Assembly: GCF_040954835.1 (NCBI RefSeq)
Contig: NC_090723.1
Span: 1,002,001 to 1,066,000, forward strand
Direction of reading: 5' to 3'
DNA from: Lepisosteus oculatus
Taxonomy: Eukaryota > Chordata > Actinopteri > Semionotiformes > Lepisosteidae
Length of the DNA: 64,000 nt
Part shown: positions 34,936 through 45,840 of the stretch, in pieces
Layout of the letters: each line of letters starts with the position of its first letter
Position numbering within the stretch: position 1 is the stretch's first letter
Program-made: the position numbers and the translations under genes
Notes under the pieces: generated by a model
What the model was told of the DNA's origin: nothing
Databases searched by the model: none
The model's input: the letters and a program-made list of their open reading frames with translations, nothing else

Positions 34936-35329
34936 ATCTTGATAAAGTAGTTGTTTGGTCAGCTACTCAGTTTAAAACTTTGTTTTGTCTATGTAATATT
35001 ATATTGGATCTGTTATCTGAGAAGAAACTAAAGCTTATTTGACTGCTGAAGTCATCACATTGTTAAAAAGACACTGTTCTAAAGACATGTCTAATTATAA
35101 TTTTAAGATGCGATAATTGTACCTAGGCCCCAGCACAAACTAACAGGTAACAGGAAAAACATTTAATCTGTAAAACAAGTATGGATGTTGATAATGACTT
35201 ATTAAATTTGTAGTTGTTCATCACAGGCACTCAAGAGAACCGACAAATAAAATAAATGTGACTGCAGTATTTGCATTTTTGAACATCTGGGATGATCAAG
35301 TAGTCTTAACTGAGAGATTAAAGGAATTG

Positions 35330-35605
35330 AACCTTTTTATTCTTAAGCAGAGAAGACTATTAGGGGGGTACACTGATACAGTTGTTAGAGACCTGCAGGC
35401 TTGATAGTCAACCCTGCAGGTCTCTTGAGAGTGAACATTGAAACCAGAAGACACAAGTGAGAACTATGTGGAAGGGAATTTAAAACTGAAAACAAGAATT
35501 CTTTAAGGGTTGGTAGGAGTGTGGAACAAGCTGCCCAGCCATGTTCTTGAAGCAGGTCAGCTCATTACTGTTTTAATGGGACCTATTTAACAGCTTCTTC
35601 CAGCT
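35330..35605 (+). repeat. CR1/L2-like LINE 3' remnant
   Basis: Broken reading of the same LINE end as elsewhere: 'aaaccagaagacacaagtga', then 'ggagtgtggaacaagctgcc' (..GVWNKLP..) and 'atgttcttgaagcaggtcag'. Many stops. Confidence 0.75.
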
Positions 35606-35779
35606 TGACAGGTGCTGCTGCTTTGAAGACGCCTAGAAACCCTGTGGACAAACAGGCCTTCCCACACCAAGACTGCCCACCCTAGGTTAATGTCTCCTGC
35701 AGCACAATGACTCCACTCGCCACACTAATGATCTGAATTGGGCGGAAAGCGTTGTTTTGGAAGTTCTGGCTCAGATGAG

Positions 35780-36030
35780 ACTGCACAGTGGTCAGCGTTG
35801 CTGGCTTGCAGAGCTGCGCCCCTGGGTTCGATCCCAGATCTGGGCTGCTGTCGGTGTGGGTTTCCTCCAGGTGCTGCTAGGTTAGTTGGCTTCTGGGAAG
35901 ACTGGTCCTGGTGTCTGTCTGTGCTCTGCGATAGACTAGTGTCTTGTCCAGGGTGAGCCTTGGCTTGTGCCCATTGCTTGCTGGGATAGGCCCTGGCTCT
36001 GCCATGACCCTGAAGTGTAAGAAGAGGTTA
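35780..36030 (+). repeat. V-SINE-like retroposon
   Basis: Head 'gcacagtggtcagcgttgct' with B-box 'gggttcgatcccagatctgg', shortened central block 'gggtttcctccaggtgctgc', and tail 'cattgcttgctgggataggc'. Confidence 0.85.
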
Positions 36031-36057
36031 AAACAGAGATGTGTGGCTCAGATGGAA

Positions 36058-36076
36058 GAGCACCACCTACTGGTCC
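36058..36076 (-). promoter_or_regulatory. Candidate CTCF site
   Basis: Minus strand GGACCAGTAGGTGGTGCTC; the core CCAGTAGGTGG fits CTCF, with one change (GGTGGTG for GGTGGCG). Lies between a V-SINE tail and a 5S-like piece, so may be repeat-borne. Confidence 0.4.
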
Positions 36077-36111
36077 AATGACACCATTTTTAGAAGTGAC
36101 CTGCATTTCCT

Positions 36112-36178
36112 TTGAGGTCTCCCATCCCAGTACTGACCTCATTCAGCCTTGCTTAGCTTCTGTGGCCTGGAGTGATCA
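36112..36178 (-). repeat. 5S-rRNA-derived SINE fragment (reverse)
   Basis: 'gaggtctcccatcccagtac', 'tgacc', and 'cttgcttagcttctgtggcc' match the reverse complement of the 5S rRNA internal region (GGTCTCCCATCCAAGTACTA ... CTGCTTAGCTTC). Diverged, so a SINE piece and not a gene. Confidence 0.75.
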
Positions 36179-38069
36179 AGGCTGAAAAAGGTGGAAACGC
36201 TGCTCAATAGGCTGATTTTCATTACAACAACAGTCAATTGGAATGCTTGAGCTTGACAATATTATATATTGGTATTTAACAGGCCTGAGTACACTAAACT
36301 CCTCATTTTGCTGCTCTATTTATCATGCAGCGCAGCTATTTGTTTTGTTATGGTAGGAAAATTGGGTGCTTGCTTATCAGTTGTAAGGAGCTTGCTTATG
36401 GGATAAGAGAAATGGAATGTTATTTGTACTTCTCCCCATAGTTCTGGGTTCCTGGGATACTGAAATAATAATTATAAACCTTTCTCTGGATAACTGAGCA
36501 GTTTGGCCTTCCTTTACGGCTGTTTTCTTGTACAGATCCCCGAGTCTGAGGGGTGCTTGGACGACTGCATCTTTTTAACATATCAACCCAAGCCTGCAAA
36601 TACCCACACTTAAACCCCTTTGCAAAAGGAACACTTCAACCAATGGTGCTGTTGGAGTCAGTGCAACATCTGCCTTTTATTCTTACTCAGTCTTACTCAC
36701 AGTGCAAGCAAGCTCTGAGTCATTGCAAGAGAATTAAAAGTGGACAACATTGAAAAAGAAAGGACAGAGTTTAATGAAATACTTGTGTTTTGGTTTGGTC
36801 TGAATTTCACATACTGAAACGAGATTGAGGGGGGAAAAAAAGCTCAGTTTCTGTTGATTATTCAGACTTGAGTTCTATGGACCTGGATTCTTTCCCTGGA
36901 CTTTTTTTAACTGCTAATTGAGGCAGACTGCTACTGAAATGAGAAGTGTATTCTGGGGGTGATTTAGAAACAGTGGCTCAGGAGAAGCCTGTTAAGTGTG
37001 AGGATCGTCTGCAGCAGGATTGCTGTGGGTCTGTCATACAGGAGCCAGAACAATCGCCGCTGATGCTATCAGCAGCTGGCAGTTTGAATAACAATGCACC
37101 ATTAACAGGTTTCGAGGTACGTCAGCGGGAGGCAGTTCATTTCAAATGCATGTCTTACTTTACAAGTGTTGGGGTATTGTTATTTTAATATGCAAGTCCT
37201 ATGTTCAGAAAAGCCCATCTTCAGGGAAAATGATGTTACATTTCCTGATTTCCACACCTCGTGTGGAACATCCATATCAGAATACATAAGAAATTCTTAC
37301 TGTACTTCATTGTTCAAAAATTGAATTTTAACACATTTTTTGGGATAGCACAAAGTTTTCTGTGCTTAGAACTCATCGCAGTGAAACTCGGTGCTTTTTG
37401 TTTTACACATAAATTGTCTCCTTCTAGAGTGCTGCTTTTGTTTTGTCTTTTCCGGACCAAGAAGGCAGAAGTACAAGAACTTAAAAGTTGAAGAACAAAA
37501 CAATTTTAATTCTTAAGGGCCGCAGAAACGATTTGCCAGGTTGTAGGTATAACTGCTGTGGTTTTGAAGGTGTGTGGTTGGATCCTGGTGAGTATCCTGT
37601 CTGTTATAAAGCTGCAATGCTGTGTTCCTAGGGGGGAGTGCTGCTTCGCCATTACCCAGAACAAGGACCTTGTCCCAGGAGGGCTGCCCAGCCTGTCCAA
37701 TGCAAAAACCAGCCCTTCGTGTCCCAGGCTCCAGAGCAACATGTACACACCAAGGCACAGAACACACTAGAAAGCCAAGCAGTGTATTAAAATGATAAGT
37801 GTCATGCACTACTTATTTACAAGAGCTTCAAATGTTTTGTGCAATCCAAATTGTTTTTATGTAGGAAAACATGAGTCCACAGATTGTTGAAATGTTTTGC
37901 TGTTGAATTCCTTAATCGCAATATGCCCACTGTTCCTGATAGCAGGAAAATATGTTCATGTGAGAATCCTCAATAACTCAAGTTTGAGAAGGTGCGTTTT
38001 AGAAATGGTGCAATATCGGTTCATCTCTGATGCCTGTGATTTCTGAATGTGTCGCTGTCGTTCATTTTC

Positions 38070-38088
38070 TGGCCACCAGGCGACGCAA
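38070..38088 (+). promoter_or_regulatory. Candidate CTCF site
   Basis: TGGCCACCAGGCGACGCAA against the consensus TGGCCACCAGGGGGCGCTA: 16 of 19 match. Opposite orientation to the other three candidates. Confidence 0.4.
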
Positions 38089-38840
38089 TTGTTATCTTTT
38101 TGGACTTTTTTGGTTCAATTTTTACAATTAACTGTACATTTAAAATACGCCTTAATATCACCAGTAAAAGTTAACAGGCGCAAAAACAAATAGCTGAATT
38201 GCTATTGGAAATATAATATGCTTCTATGTGGTGGTTTCTTTCATCAGCTTTTTTCTTAAAGCATACCCTTCATATTCACGTTAGAGGGAGCTCACGCTAT
38301 GAGAATGGGAAGAACGCACCTTCGTTGTAGCAAAAATCAGTTGTTAAATGCGAAAAATATGAATGGAAACGCTTAAGCTTCGTTATATATAGCAGGGTGT
38401 ACTGTTCCTAATACGTGAATTCTGGCATTTATTAAATGTGAGGTGACAGTAAAAGTAAATGATTTGGACGGAATGGGAAAATTCATTTGCCTCGCTAATA
38501 TTTCAGTCTATATTTCCGTTTTTTTTAGCAACGTGATCTTCGGCTTCCTATTCAGAAAACACTTCTTAATCAGACAACAAACACCACAATTGTGATGCAA
38601 GCAGGTGTAAAGATGTAAAGGTGCATTTGGCGAAATTAAGACAACATGGTGCATAATTGCATAGCAACACAATAAAATAATAACCTTCAAACAGGAAAAA
38701 AAATGTTTGACTTTATTCCTGTTAAACGTGGGTGTGCAATTTTATTGCTAGACTTCTTTTTAGGATAAACAAAAACTGGGTGGAGCACTGGATGGAAACT
38801 TTTTCGTGTCTATCGTTTTCCTCCCAGTGAAGATCCTGAA

Positions 38841-38877
38841 GTGGGCGTGGGTGGTCTCAATTCGCACAATGACGTCA
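38841..38877. promoter_or_regulatory. KLF/Sp-like site next to a full CRE
   Basis: GTGGGCGTGG (38841-38850) and the palindromic CRE TGACGTCA (38870-38877) lie 20 bases apart. Might be an enhancer or a small promoter. Confidence 0.35.
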
Positions 38878-40487
38878 ACAGCACGGGTGAGAGCCTGCTG
38901 TCTGCTCCAGGTGGCAGCCGTGCCATTGCTCCATCAGCAGGACTGAAGTGCAGTTTCTGTACGTCAGCAGGTGAGGCACCTGTACATGCAAGTGCTTCAC
39001 TTCCCCAAGGGCTGATTATAGCACCATAAAATTGACCCGACCACAGGAACGGCTAAAAACAAAATCCGGGTGAGAATGGTTCCGGGATCAGGCAGAGGTC
39101 ACTTTTACACGGGAAAATGGGAAGTAGGCTGTTGAGCCTTCAGGTGCACTTGAGTCTCTTGATTGATCATCTTCTGATATAAAAAGGGGTCAGAAAGAAT
39201 TGTTTAAGATGGGTGTATAGCCATTGTTACATTGAACTACTGTGCAGAAATTAGCTTAATCATCACTGCATGTCTCCAAGTAGCTACTGTTGAGTCAATA
39301 AAGGAAGAACATTCCAGTATATAGGAAGTGGACTCTGGAAATTTAATATGTGTGTTTCATGTAAACAGTCGTTCTGTTTGGAACACACTTTCAAATGGTG
39401 TTGTTGAACCCAACGTGTTTCTCTCCTTCAGGAATGATTGTGATGTGTTAAAAGTGTTGCTATGATGGTCCTAAAGAAATCACTGCTGAGATGGGGCTGA
39501 AGGGATTGTCTTTATTTGGGGTTTTGCAAAACATTTTTAAAGACGGGCCAGTTAGTCCGATCATCTCAGATTATAAATGTATATTGAAGGTAAATTTAAT
39601 TGCCTGTTTCTTAACTTTCCTTCTATGTGCTATAGTGTAAGCACCAGCTCCGTATATGAGTGTCTATATCAGGACCTATACATCAGGCTAAAAGAAGCTA
39701 GGAGATACTGCTGGGTTTGGGTCACTCTGTTTTGTGGGTGGTGTTGTATTGTGAGCTTTTTATGTCTGGGAGCAGTAGCATGAAAGAGCTTAATGGTTCA
39801 GTAACTTTTTGATGGGAATGGCCCTAGATTTTCAACATTGAGTGTGTTCCTGAAAGTCTGTCCCACTTTGCTCTTTAACTGATTAAGCACACACGTGACA
39901 AAGGCTCAGAGAAAAGGTTGCTTCGGGAGAGCCTCTAAGTTTCCTCAAGACTTAATGCAATTGCTCATGTTCATTTGGAGCCTTGGGTTTTGCTGAGTCA
40001 TTATCAGAATATTCTTGAGCAATACAGGATTGGGTACTAGAGAGGTGCTTTACTCTTCGGCTGACTCAGTGTGAATCAGTCACAGCTTCAAGAACTCCAT
40101 CTAATAATAGCCTTTACTTCACAATTCATGTGCTTATCTCTTGTGTCCCTGTACAACTCTCACAACTAACTGCTTCTCCTTTGTCACGGGCTGTTCCATA
40201 CTTCTTCATGTGTGATATCAGTGTACATCTGAGGAGGTCTTCATAAATACCGAATTCAGCTTTTACATTGAACATGGCATTCTTTTCTGTTATTGACTTA
40301 AACATTGAGAAATTGATTACTGTCTCTAGTAAAATGTGTTTTTGCATGTGAAGGTAAACTAAAGTTCAAACACTTTGTTATGACGTATTGTAAATTGAAT
40401 ATGAGTCCCACACACCAAGTAAGTTTTTATCAGCTTCCTTAAACATTTCTCTGCCCTTGGCAAATAAAAAAAAAAACTATGCCATGA

Positions 40488-40601
40488 AACCGGTGTCCAG
40501 TCCAGGGTGTGTCCTGCCTTGCACCTGTTGCTTACTGGAATAGGCTGTGGCTCCTCTGCAGCCCTGAATTGGACCAAGCAGTTAGAAAATGGGTGGATGA
40601 A
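40488..40601 (+). repeat. V-SINE-like retroposon, 3' part
   Basis: Only the tail remains: 'tccagtccagggtgtgtcct', 'ttgcttactggaataggctg', 'gcagttagaaaatgggtgga'. 5' truncated, as is usual for retroposition. Confidence 0.85.
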
Positions 40602-41109
40602 CTAAGCAGAAACATGATGCCAACAAACCAAACTCTGTGTGGCATTTTTTTCTGAGTATTATTCTCACCCATTATGATATCTTCTGTGATCAAATGGTTA
40701 AAAAAGACAAATATTAATCCTATATATATGGATTAGTTTTATCCAATTTTTTTCAAAAATATTGGGATTGATACTCAGAATTTGAATTCACAATACCAAT
40801 GTGGATCCACCCATTCTTAAGAACTGCAACCAAGCATATTTGTTACTGAGGGTCGTCAGCGGGGACCCCAGCACTATTCCTGCTGAGCCTGGCGTCGGCG
40901 GGGAGTAGGCAGATACCGTTATGGAAGATCCAGAATGGACTTCATGTCACTGTGAGATAGAGCAGGACAGAGCAGAAACAACTAAAGACATTGTTATTCA
41001 TCCCAGGGATGCTGGACACACAGAGTAAGATGAACACGAATATGTAGAGCTGTATAAGGTAGTGAATAGTAATCAATCATTTATTCATCATTTTTCACCC
41101 AAAAACGTG

Positions 41110-41168
41110 CCAAAGTCCTGCACTACCAAACAGGCTAGATGAGCCGAATGCCCTAGTCCCATTTCTAA
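41110..41168 (+). repeat. LINE tail remnant
   Basis: 'caggctagatgagccgaatg' then 'ccctagtcccatttctaaac' is the untranslated end of the CR1/L2-like family seen at 35.3 and 63.1 kb. Confidence 0.6.
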
Positions 41169-41242
41169 ACCTTATGCTCTTGTCTTGAAGAGCCAAATAG
41201 TCAGTTTAATGTCTCATCACCTCGTATACCACACTGTCATTC

Positions 41243-41392
41243 ATACATTTTCTATCCGCTTAATCCACTTCAGGGTTGCAGGGCAGCTGGAGTCTATCCT
41301 GGTAGACAACAGGCAGGAAGTAGGATACACCCTGGATGGGGTGCTAGTCCATCGCAGGGCACAGACAGACAAACCAGGGCCGGTTTCTCCCT
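41243..41392 (-). repeat. V-SINE-like retroposon, 3' half
   Basis: Reverse copy of the shared tail: 'catacattttctatccgctt', 'agggttgcagggcagctgga', 'gtgctagtccatcgcagggc'. Confidence 0.85.
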
Positions 41393-44300
41393 TGAAGTGC
41401 CAACTTGTTCTGAGGTTGATCTCTAGACTGCCTGCCTCTCTAGTCTAGTAACTATTGTTCTTTAATGCTATTTTTGTGTACACGGCACAGCACATGTTGC
41501 TTAAACAGCTACATCAGACTAGTGATAAAATGGGGCAAAAAAAACTCTTCTTTTTTATAGCGGAATTTTAATATTTTGGCTGGGGATTTAGAATGAATCA
41601 TTATGCCTGTGTATCGCTTGTCTGTTGCCTTAATGATGATTAACAGATCACTGCCTGGCTGGTGATTAGCGTGTGACAGTGGAGGTAACACTTCCTGGTC
41701 TTTTCCAATCAGAAATCTTCTTCCTTCTGAGTTCAAGGAGGAAGGACTGAGTGCATAAGGACATTGATTAGACTCCTTAAGACAAGAGTGGACTTGTCCC
41801 CTATACATACATGCATAAACAGCCAGAGGTTGAAAAACAGCGTCTTCTGATTCTACAGAAGTCAAAAGAAGACTTTTTACTCCGTTGTCCTAACAACTGT
41901 GAAAATAAATCAAAATAAATGTTTAGCTGATTCATTCAATTGTTAATGAAATTTCTAGCATGTCTGACAGTTTTGTGTGGTTTGTGTTGTGAAGTAATTT
42001 TAAGATTGTGAGCATATAAAGTGAAAAACAATCACCAGTCTCTTATCAAGGAATTAAGTAAGTGTGGCATGCTGAAGAAGTGCTATTTTAACATTTGGGT
42101 TTTCTTTTATTCTGAAGGAAACGATTATAGTATTAGTTCTCAGTGTAAATGGATTAAAATCTCCTTTATTATATCTCCGTAATTTATTGTTCAATCCATG
42201 AATATCATGTTAAAGTATGAGGGATTGTTCTTTGCATAAAATCTTTAGAGACTATAATTACAGCTCTGCAATCAAAGAACAAAGCAGTCTTTTCATTTAT
42301 CATGTTCAAGGCTGACATGTAAGTCACACTTTAAAGCACACATTATCATGATTGGCTTTGTTTTTGACTCGATTTCTTTAGAAGCTGTTTTTAAACAGAT
42401 GGTATAAAAGTAATGAATGATAACTCTTTTTGTGTTCAATTAAAATTCATGTTACATCTGGTTCTCTGCATGTTCATCACACCCAACCCACATGACTGCA
42501 ATTTTTTAACCTTGTCCCTGATTTCAGATATAGAACATTTTTCTGACAGTTTTCTAGCTAAAAGAATTACATTTATTTTGCTTTTCAGTGTAAAACTGCT
42601 ATATGTAAACCTTTGGGAAATGTTCAAAATTCAGATGACTGCAATCAAGTATTCCGAACAGAAGTTCAGTTCTGGCATATGCCCATAACTGAACCGGAGG
42701 TATGGCTTGTGGGTGTGAAGACTGTTATGATCTGTAGGATTTTCACAGTTTCAAGCAGTTTCTCTCTTCTGATCAGAATAGTTTGAGCCTTGTAATGTGA
42801 TTGGTTTCCAACTTCGATGGCATCTGGGATCTTGTATTTCTTTAATACACAGCTTGGCAATGATGGCTGTTTTCACAGCAGTGGTACCATAGCAGTGATG
42901 TTTGTATTTCTTGTAATTGACCACCATCATACTGTTGAACAAATACACTGAGGTTATACTGTTAAACTCAGGTGATGAGTCAAGTGCAGGCAGCGATCAC
43001 AGAATAACAGGGTAAAAGAATGAATTTATGGCACAGGTGTGGTCTATTTCTGGATTTTCTGTCTTCCTCCTTTCAATAATTTTATGACTGGAGGAATTTA
43101 AGGGCAGGGACCAGTCTTACACAATAAAACAACATCATTAGTGACGTGCTGCAACACAAAGTTCCTTTTCACTTAGCACTCAGAACTGTCTACATTGAGT
43201 ACTATAAAGCTGGAATTTGAACAACATCTTTTCAGTGGGTTTGGAATCTCTTGATTCCAATTGACTGGAAAAAGAGAAAAATATCATCATAATGTCACAA
43301 AAAAGTTTATTTTACATTTCCACAAAATCTTTAATATTTTGCTGAGAGTCTGAATAAAATAAGACAAATGCCAAAGGATTAGAGTAAGTCTTTATTGTTT
43401 TATTTCCCTGAACAGCTTTAGCATCTTCACAACCAAATAGTATAAAATCTGTATTGATTTAACGGTCCACGGGGGTGCTATTCACACACACCTGTGCTAA
43501 CTAACTGTCTTGCAGTAAAGTACAAAAGTAACATTTTAGCCCATATCCTCATACTTGTTGAACAATTCATGAAAGTAAATTGAAAAGTTGAAATTGAATT
43601 TCAAATTCAATTCAATATTTCAAATTGAAAAGTGATTTGAAATATGAACTAATCTGACAATTCTGACTTTCAATGTAACCAAACAACGTTTTCAAATTTT
43701 AAACAATGTATTCATCTTTATTTTGCACAACTGTTCCAAGGAAATAAAAACAGCAGTCAGCATTCATGCATGAGATGAGTAGTTTCTGGATATGGTGTAC
43801 TCAGGGACAAGGAGCATTGATTCTTAGATACCACATAATATTTCTTCAGAAGGCTGTCACCTCCTCCCTTCACAATTCTGTGCTTTCAGACACAGGGTGT
43901 GTTTCAGTATTACATTCCTGAACAATGGATTATTGCTGAGAAGAAGTTGTATTTTCTTGTTACACCTGTTTCCAAGCTGGAAATGGTCCAATGGTGATTT
44001 AATTTAACCAATTGTCCTATTTTTCCTTCATTTCAAAATGTATTCATTGAAGTATTGTGTTTCTTAGAAACATCTTGCGAGAAGTATATTTGTCCCAAGG
44101 GACATACTGTATGCCCCAGCTGACTTTGCAGGAATTACAAATTCCAATTTAATGCTACACCTCGTCCTCAAGAAATGCACAGAGTTCACCATGTTTCTGC
44201 CACTTTTCTTATTAAACTCATCATCATTAAAGTATTTTTTTATATTTGTGCCTTTCTAATCAAAATGTCCTGTAGAAAAAATTAATTAATAAACAATCTA

Positions 44301-44518
44301 TAGTTTGATTTTCATAAGAAGGCTGAACATATGTCATTTACTGAAAAGAAAGGCTTTCCTGTGTCACATGGCACATTCACAGCCTGACATCATTCTTCTG
44401 TACAGCAGGACATATGGAGCACAACTCCAAGGCGCTATATGATTTTTTTCTCTTTTGATCATGTGGTGGCTCAGTGTTACCTCTGACATTTTCTCTTCTT
44501 TCTGTCTCTTAGTGTTAG

Positions 44519-44704
44519 AGAAAAGCCGCAGTGTGTGGTACTGACTGTCTTATCACTGGGACTAATAGTTTATCTGCTGCCATGGAGTTTGAATTTGACT
44601 GTGACCTGCCAATGGCCAACAATGCACCACTGTGCATAGGAGTCAAATCACCTGCTATCGAGTAGTGGTTTTTTTTTTACTTTGAATATTTAGCAAATAA
44701 TAAA
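44519..44704 (+). other. Exon-like segment with acceptor, 48-codon ORF and poly(A) signal
   Basis: A strong pyrimidine tract (ttttctcttctttctgtctc) leads to AG at 44512 and again at 44518. From 44519 an open frame of 48 codons runs to TAG (44663-44665), including MEFEFDCDLPMANNAPL. AATAAA follows at 44699 with T-rich DNA after it. This has the form of a 3' terminal exon, but I do not recognise the peptide and no upstream exon is secure. With the first AG (44512) the frame is closed at once. Confidence 0.2.
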
Positions 44705-44892
44705 GTGGAGCAGTTTTCTTATTTATTGGCTGTTAATTGTGTTTATTGAAAAAATGACTTACTGGGACAGAATATTTGCTGAAACGTTTTTACTAAGGGT
44801 GTGGTTGCCAGATGAGAGCTGTCCTGGCTCCTCAGAAGTGAGGATGGAAGCACATGCAATCCTTTAAAAGGCTGAGGCTGTGCCATTTCCAA

Positions 44893-45228
44893 TAACCATC
44901 TATCCATTTTCTGACTGCTTTATCCAATTCGGGGTCGCAGGGGAGCTGGAGTGTATCCCAGCAAGCAACGGGCGCAAGGCAGGGTACGCCCTGGGTGGGA
45001 TGCCAGTCCTCCGCAGACCAGACACAAACACACTCACTCACACCAGATCCATTTTTTCCAGAAGCCAATTAACCCACCAGTATAAACCAGAACACCTGGA
45101 AGAAACCCATGTGAACATGGGGAGAACATGCAAATTCCACACAAACAGAACGCCAGGTCCCCAGAATTGAACCAGGGCCCCAGAGCCACAAGGCAGCAAT
45201 GCTGACCCCTGCGTGACCATGCTGCCTG
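44893..45228 (-). repeat. V-SINE-like retroposon, full length
   Basis: Best-preserved reverse copy. Tail 'ccatctatccattttctgac' + 'tgctttatccaattcggggt', 'gcaacgggcgcaaggcaggg', central 'agaagccaattaacccacca', 'atggggagaacatgcaaatt', B-box region 'cagaattgaaccagggcccc', head end 'gtgaccatgctgcc'. Confidence 0.92.
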
Positions 45229-45489
45229 ACTGAGCTATTTGCCTGCACTTTTTGTTTGTGATTTGATGTTTTAAACGCTGGAAAGATGGAAACCACATCG
45301 AACAAAGTCATTTCACTAGGCCTGCTTTATGCCATAATTTAAATTTAAATCCATTCTTACCTTTACTAAATAAGTAGAATCTGCATCTTTATGTGAAAGG
45401 GACTTGTCTTGTTTCTTAATTGGTAAGGCTGGTGTTTGCTAGATTAAACGCAAATGCATGCAATTTGTGAAATACATTTTTAAGAAGTG

Positions 45490-45840
45490 TTTTCAGACAT
45501 AGACATATTGAGTTTCATGGACTCGGTTGACTTCGTAGAGTATCCTTCCTATGGTACAGAAAGTCCTGCTTGCCTTGATCTTCTCCCTCAGTCCTCACTG
45601 CCAGATAAAAACTACCTGATGAACTGATCTTTAGGCACAGGTATGTGTATCTGGTTGTGTGTACCAATGCGTTGTTCTGCAGTGTGAAGTGGCACCTGTT
45701 TCCCTGAGATCCCTCTTTCTTCTGGAAAACCATGACTGGTTTTGTCCAGATTGACTGTCACTGTCCCGGTCTGACAATACTGCTCCAGCAGTGCCAGGCT
45801 CTCTTACAGGCCCTGTTCTATGGACAACAGCAGGACCAGG
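45490..45840 (-). pseudogene. LINE reverse-transcriptase remnant
   Basis: Minus-strand reading gives FLLNADNLVLLLS, a damaged copy of the RT catalytic motif (FLLYADDLVLLS), then ALLEQYCQTGTVTVNLDKT and MVFQKKEGSQGNR...YTYLCLKISSSGSF, which match the palm/thumb region of fish non-LTR retrotransposon RTs. YADD has become NADN, so a metal-binding Asp is lost; stops and a frameshift are present. Dead copy. Confidence 0.85.

Noticed and set aside
43577..43650. AT-rich near-palindromic patch built of 'ttcaaatt/aattgaa' units
   Set aside because: Imperfect and low in complexity; no transposon ends or target duplications could be seen.
37085..44625. Shared 'NNAPL' peptide and 11-base string in the exon-like segments at 37.09 and 44.62 kb
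   Set aside because: The match does not extend beyond the short string; most likely coincidence.
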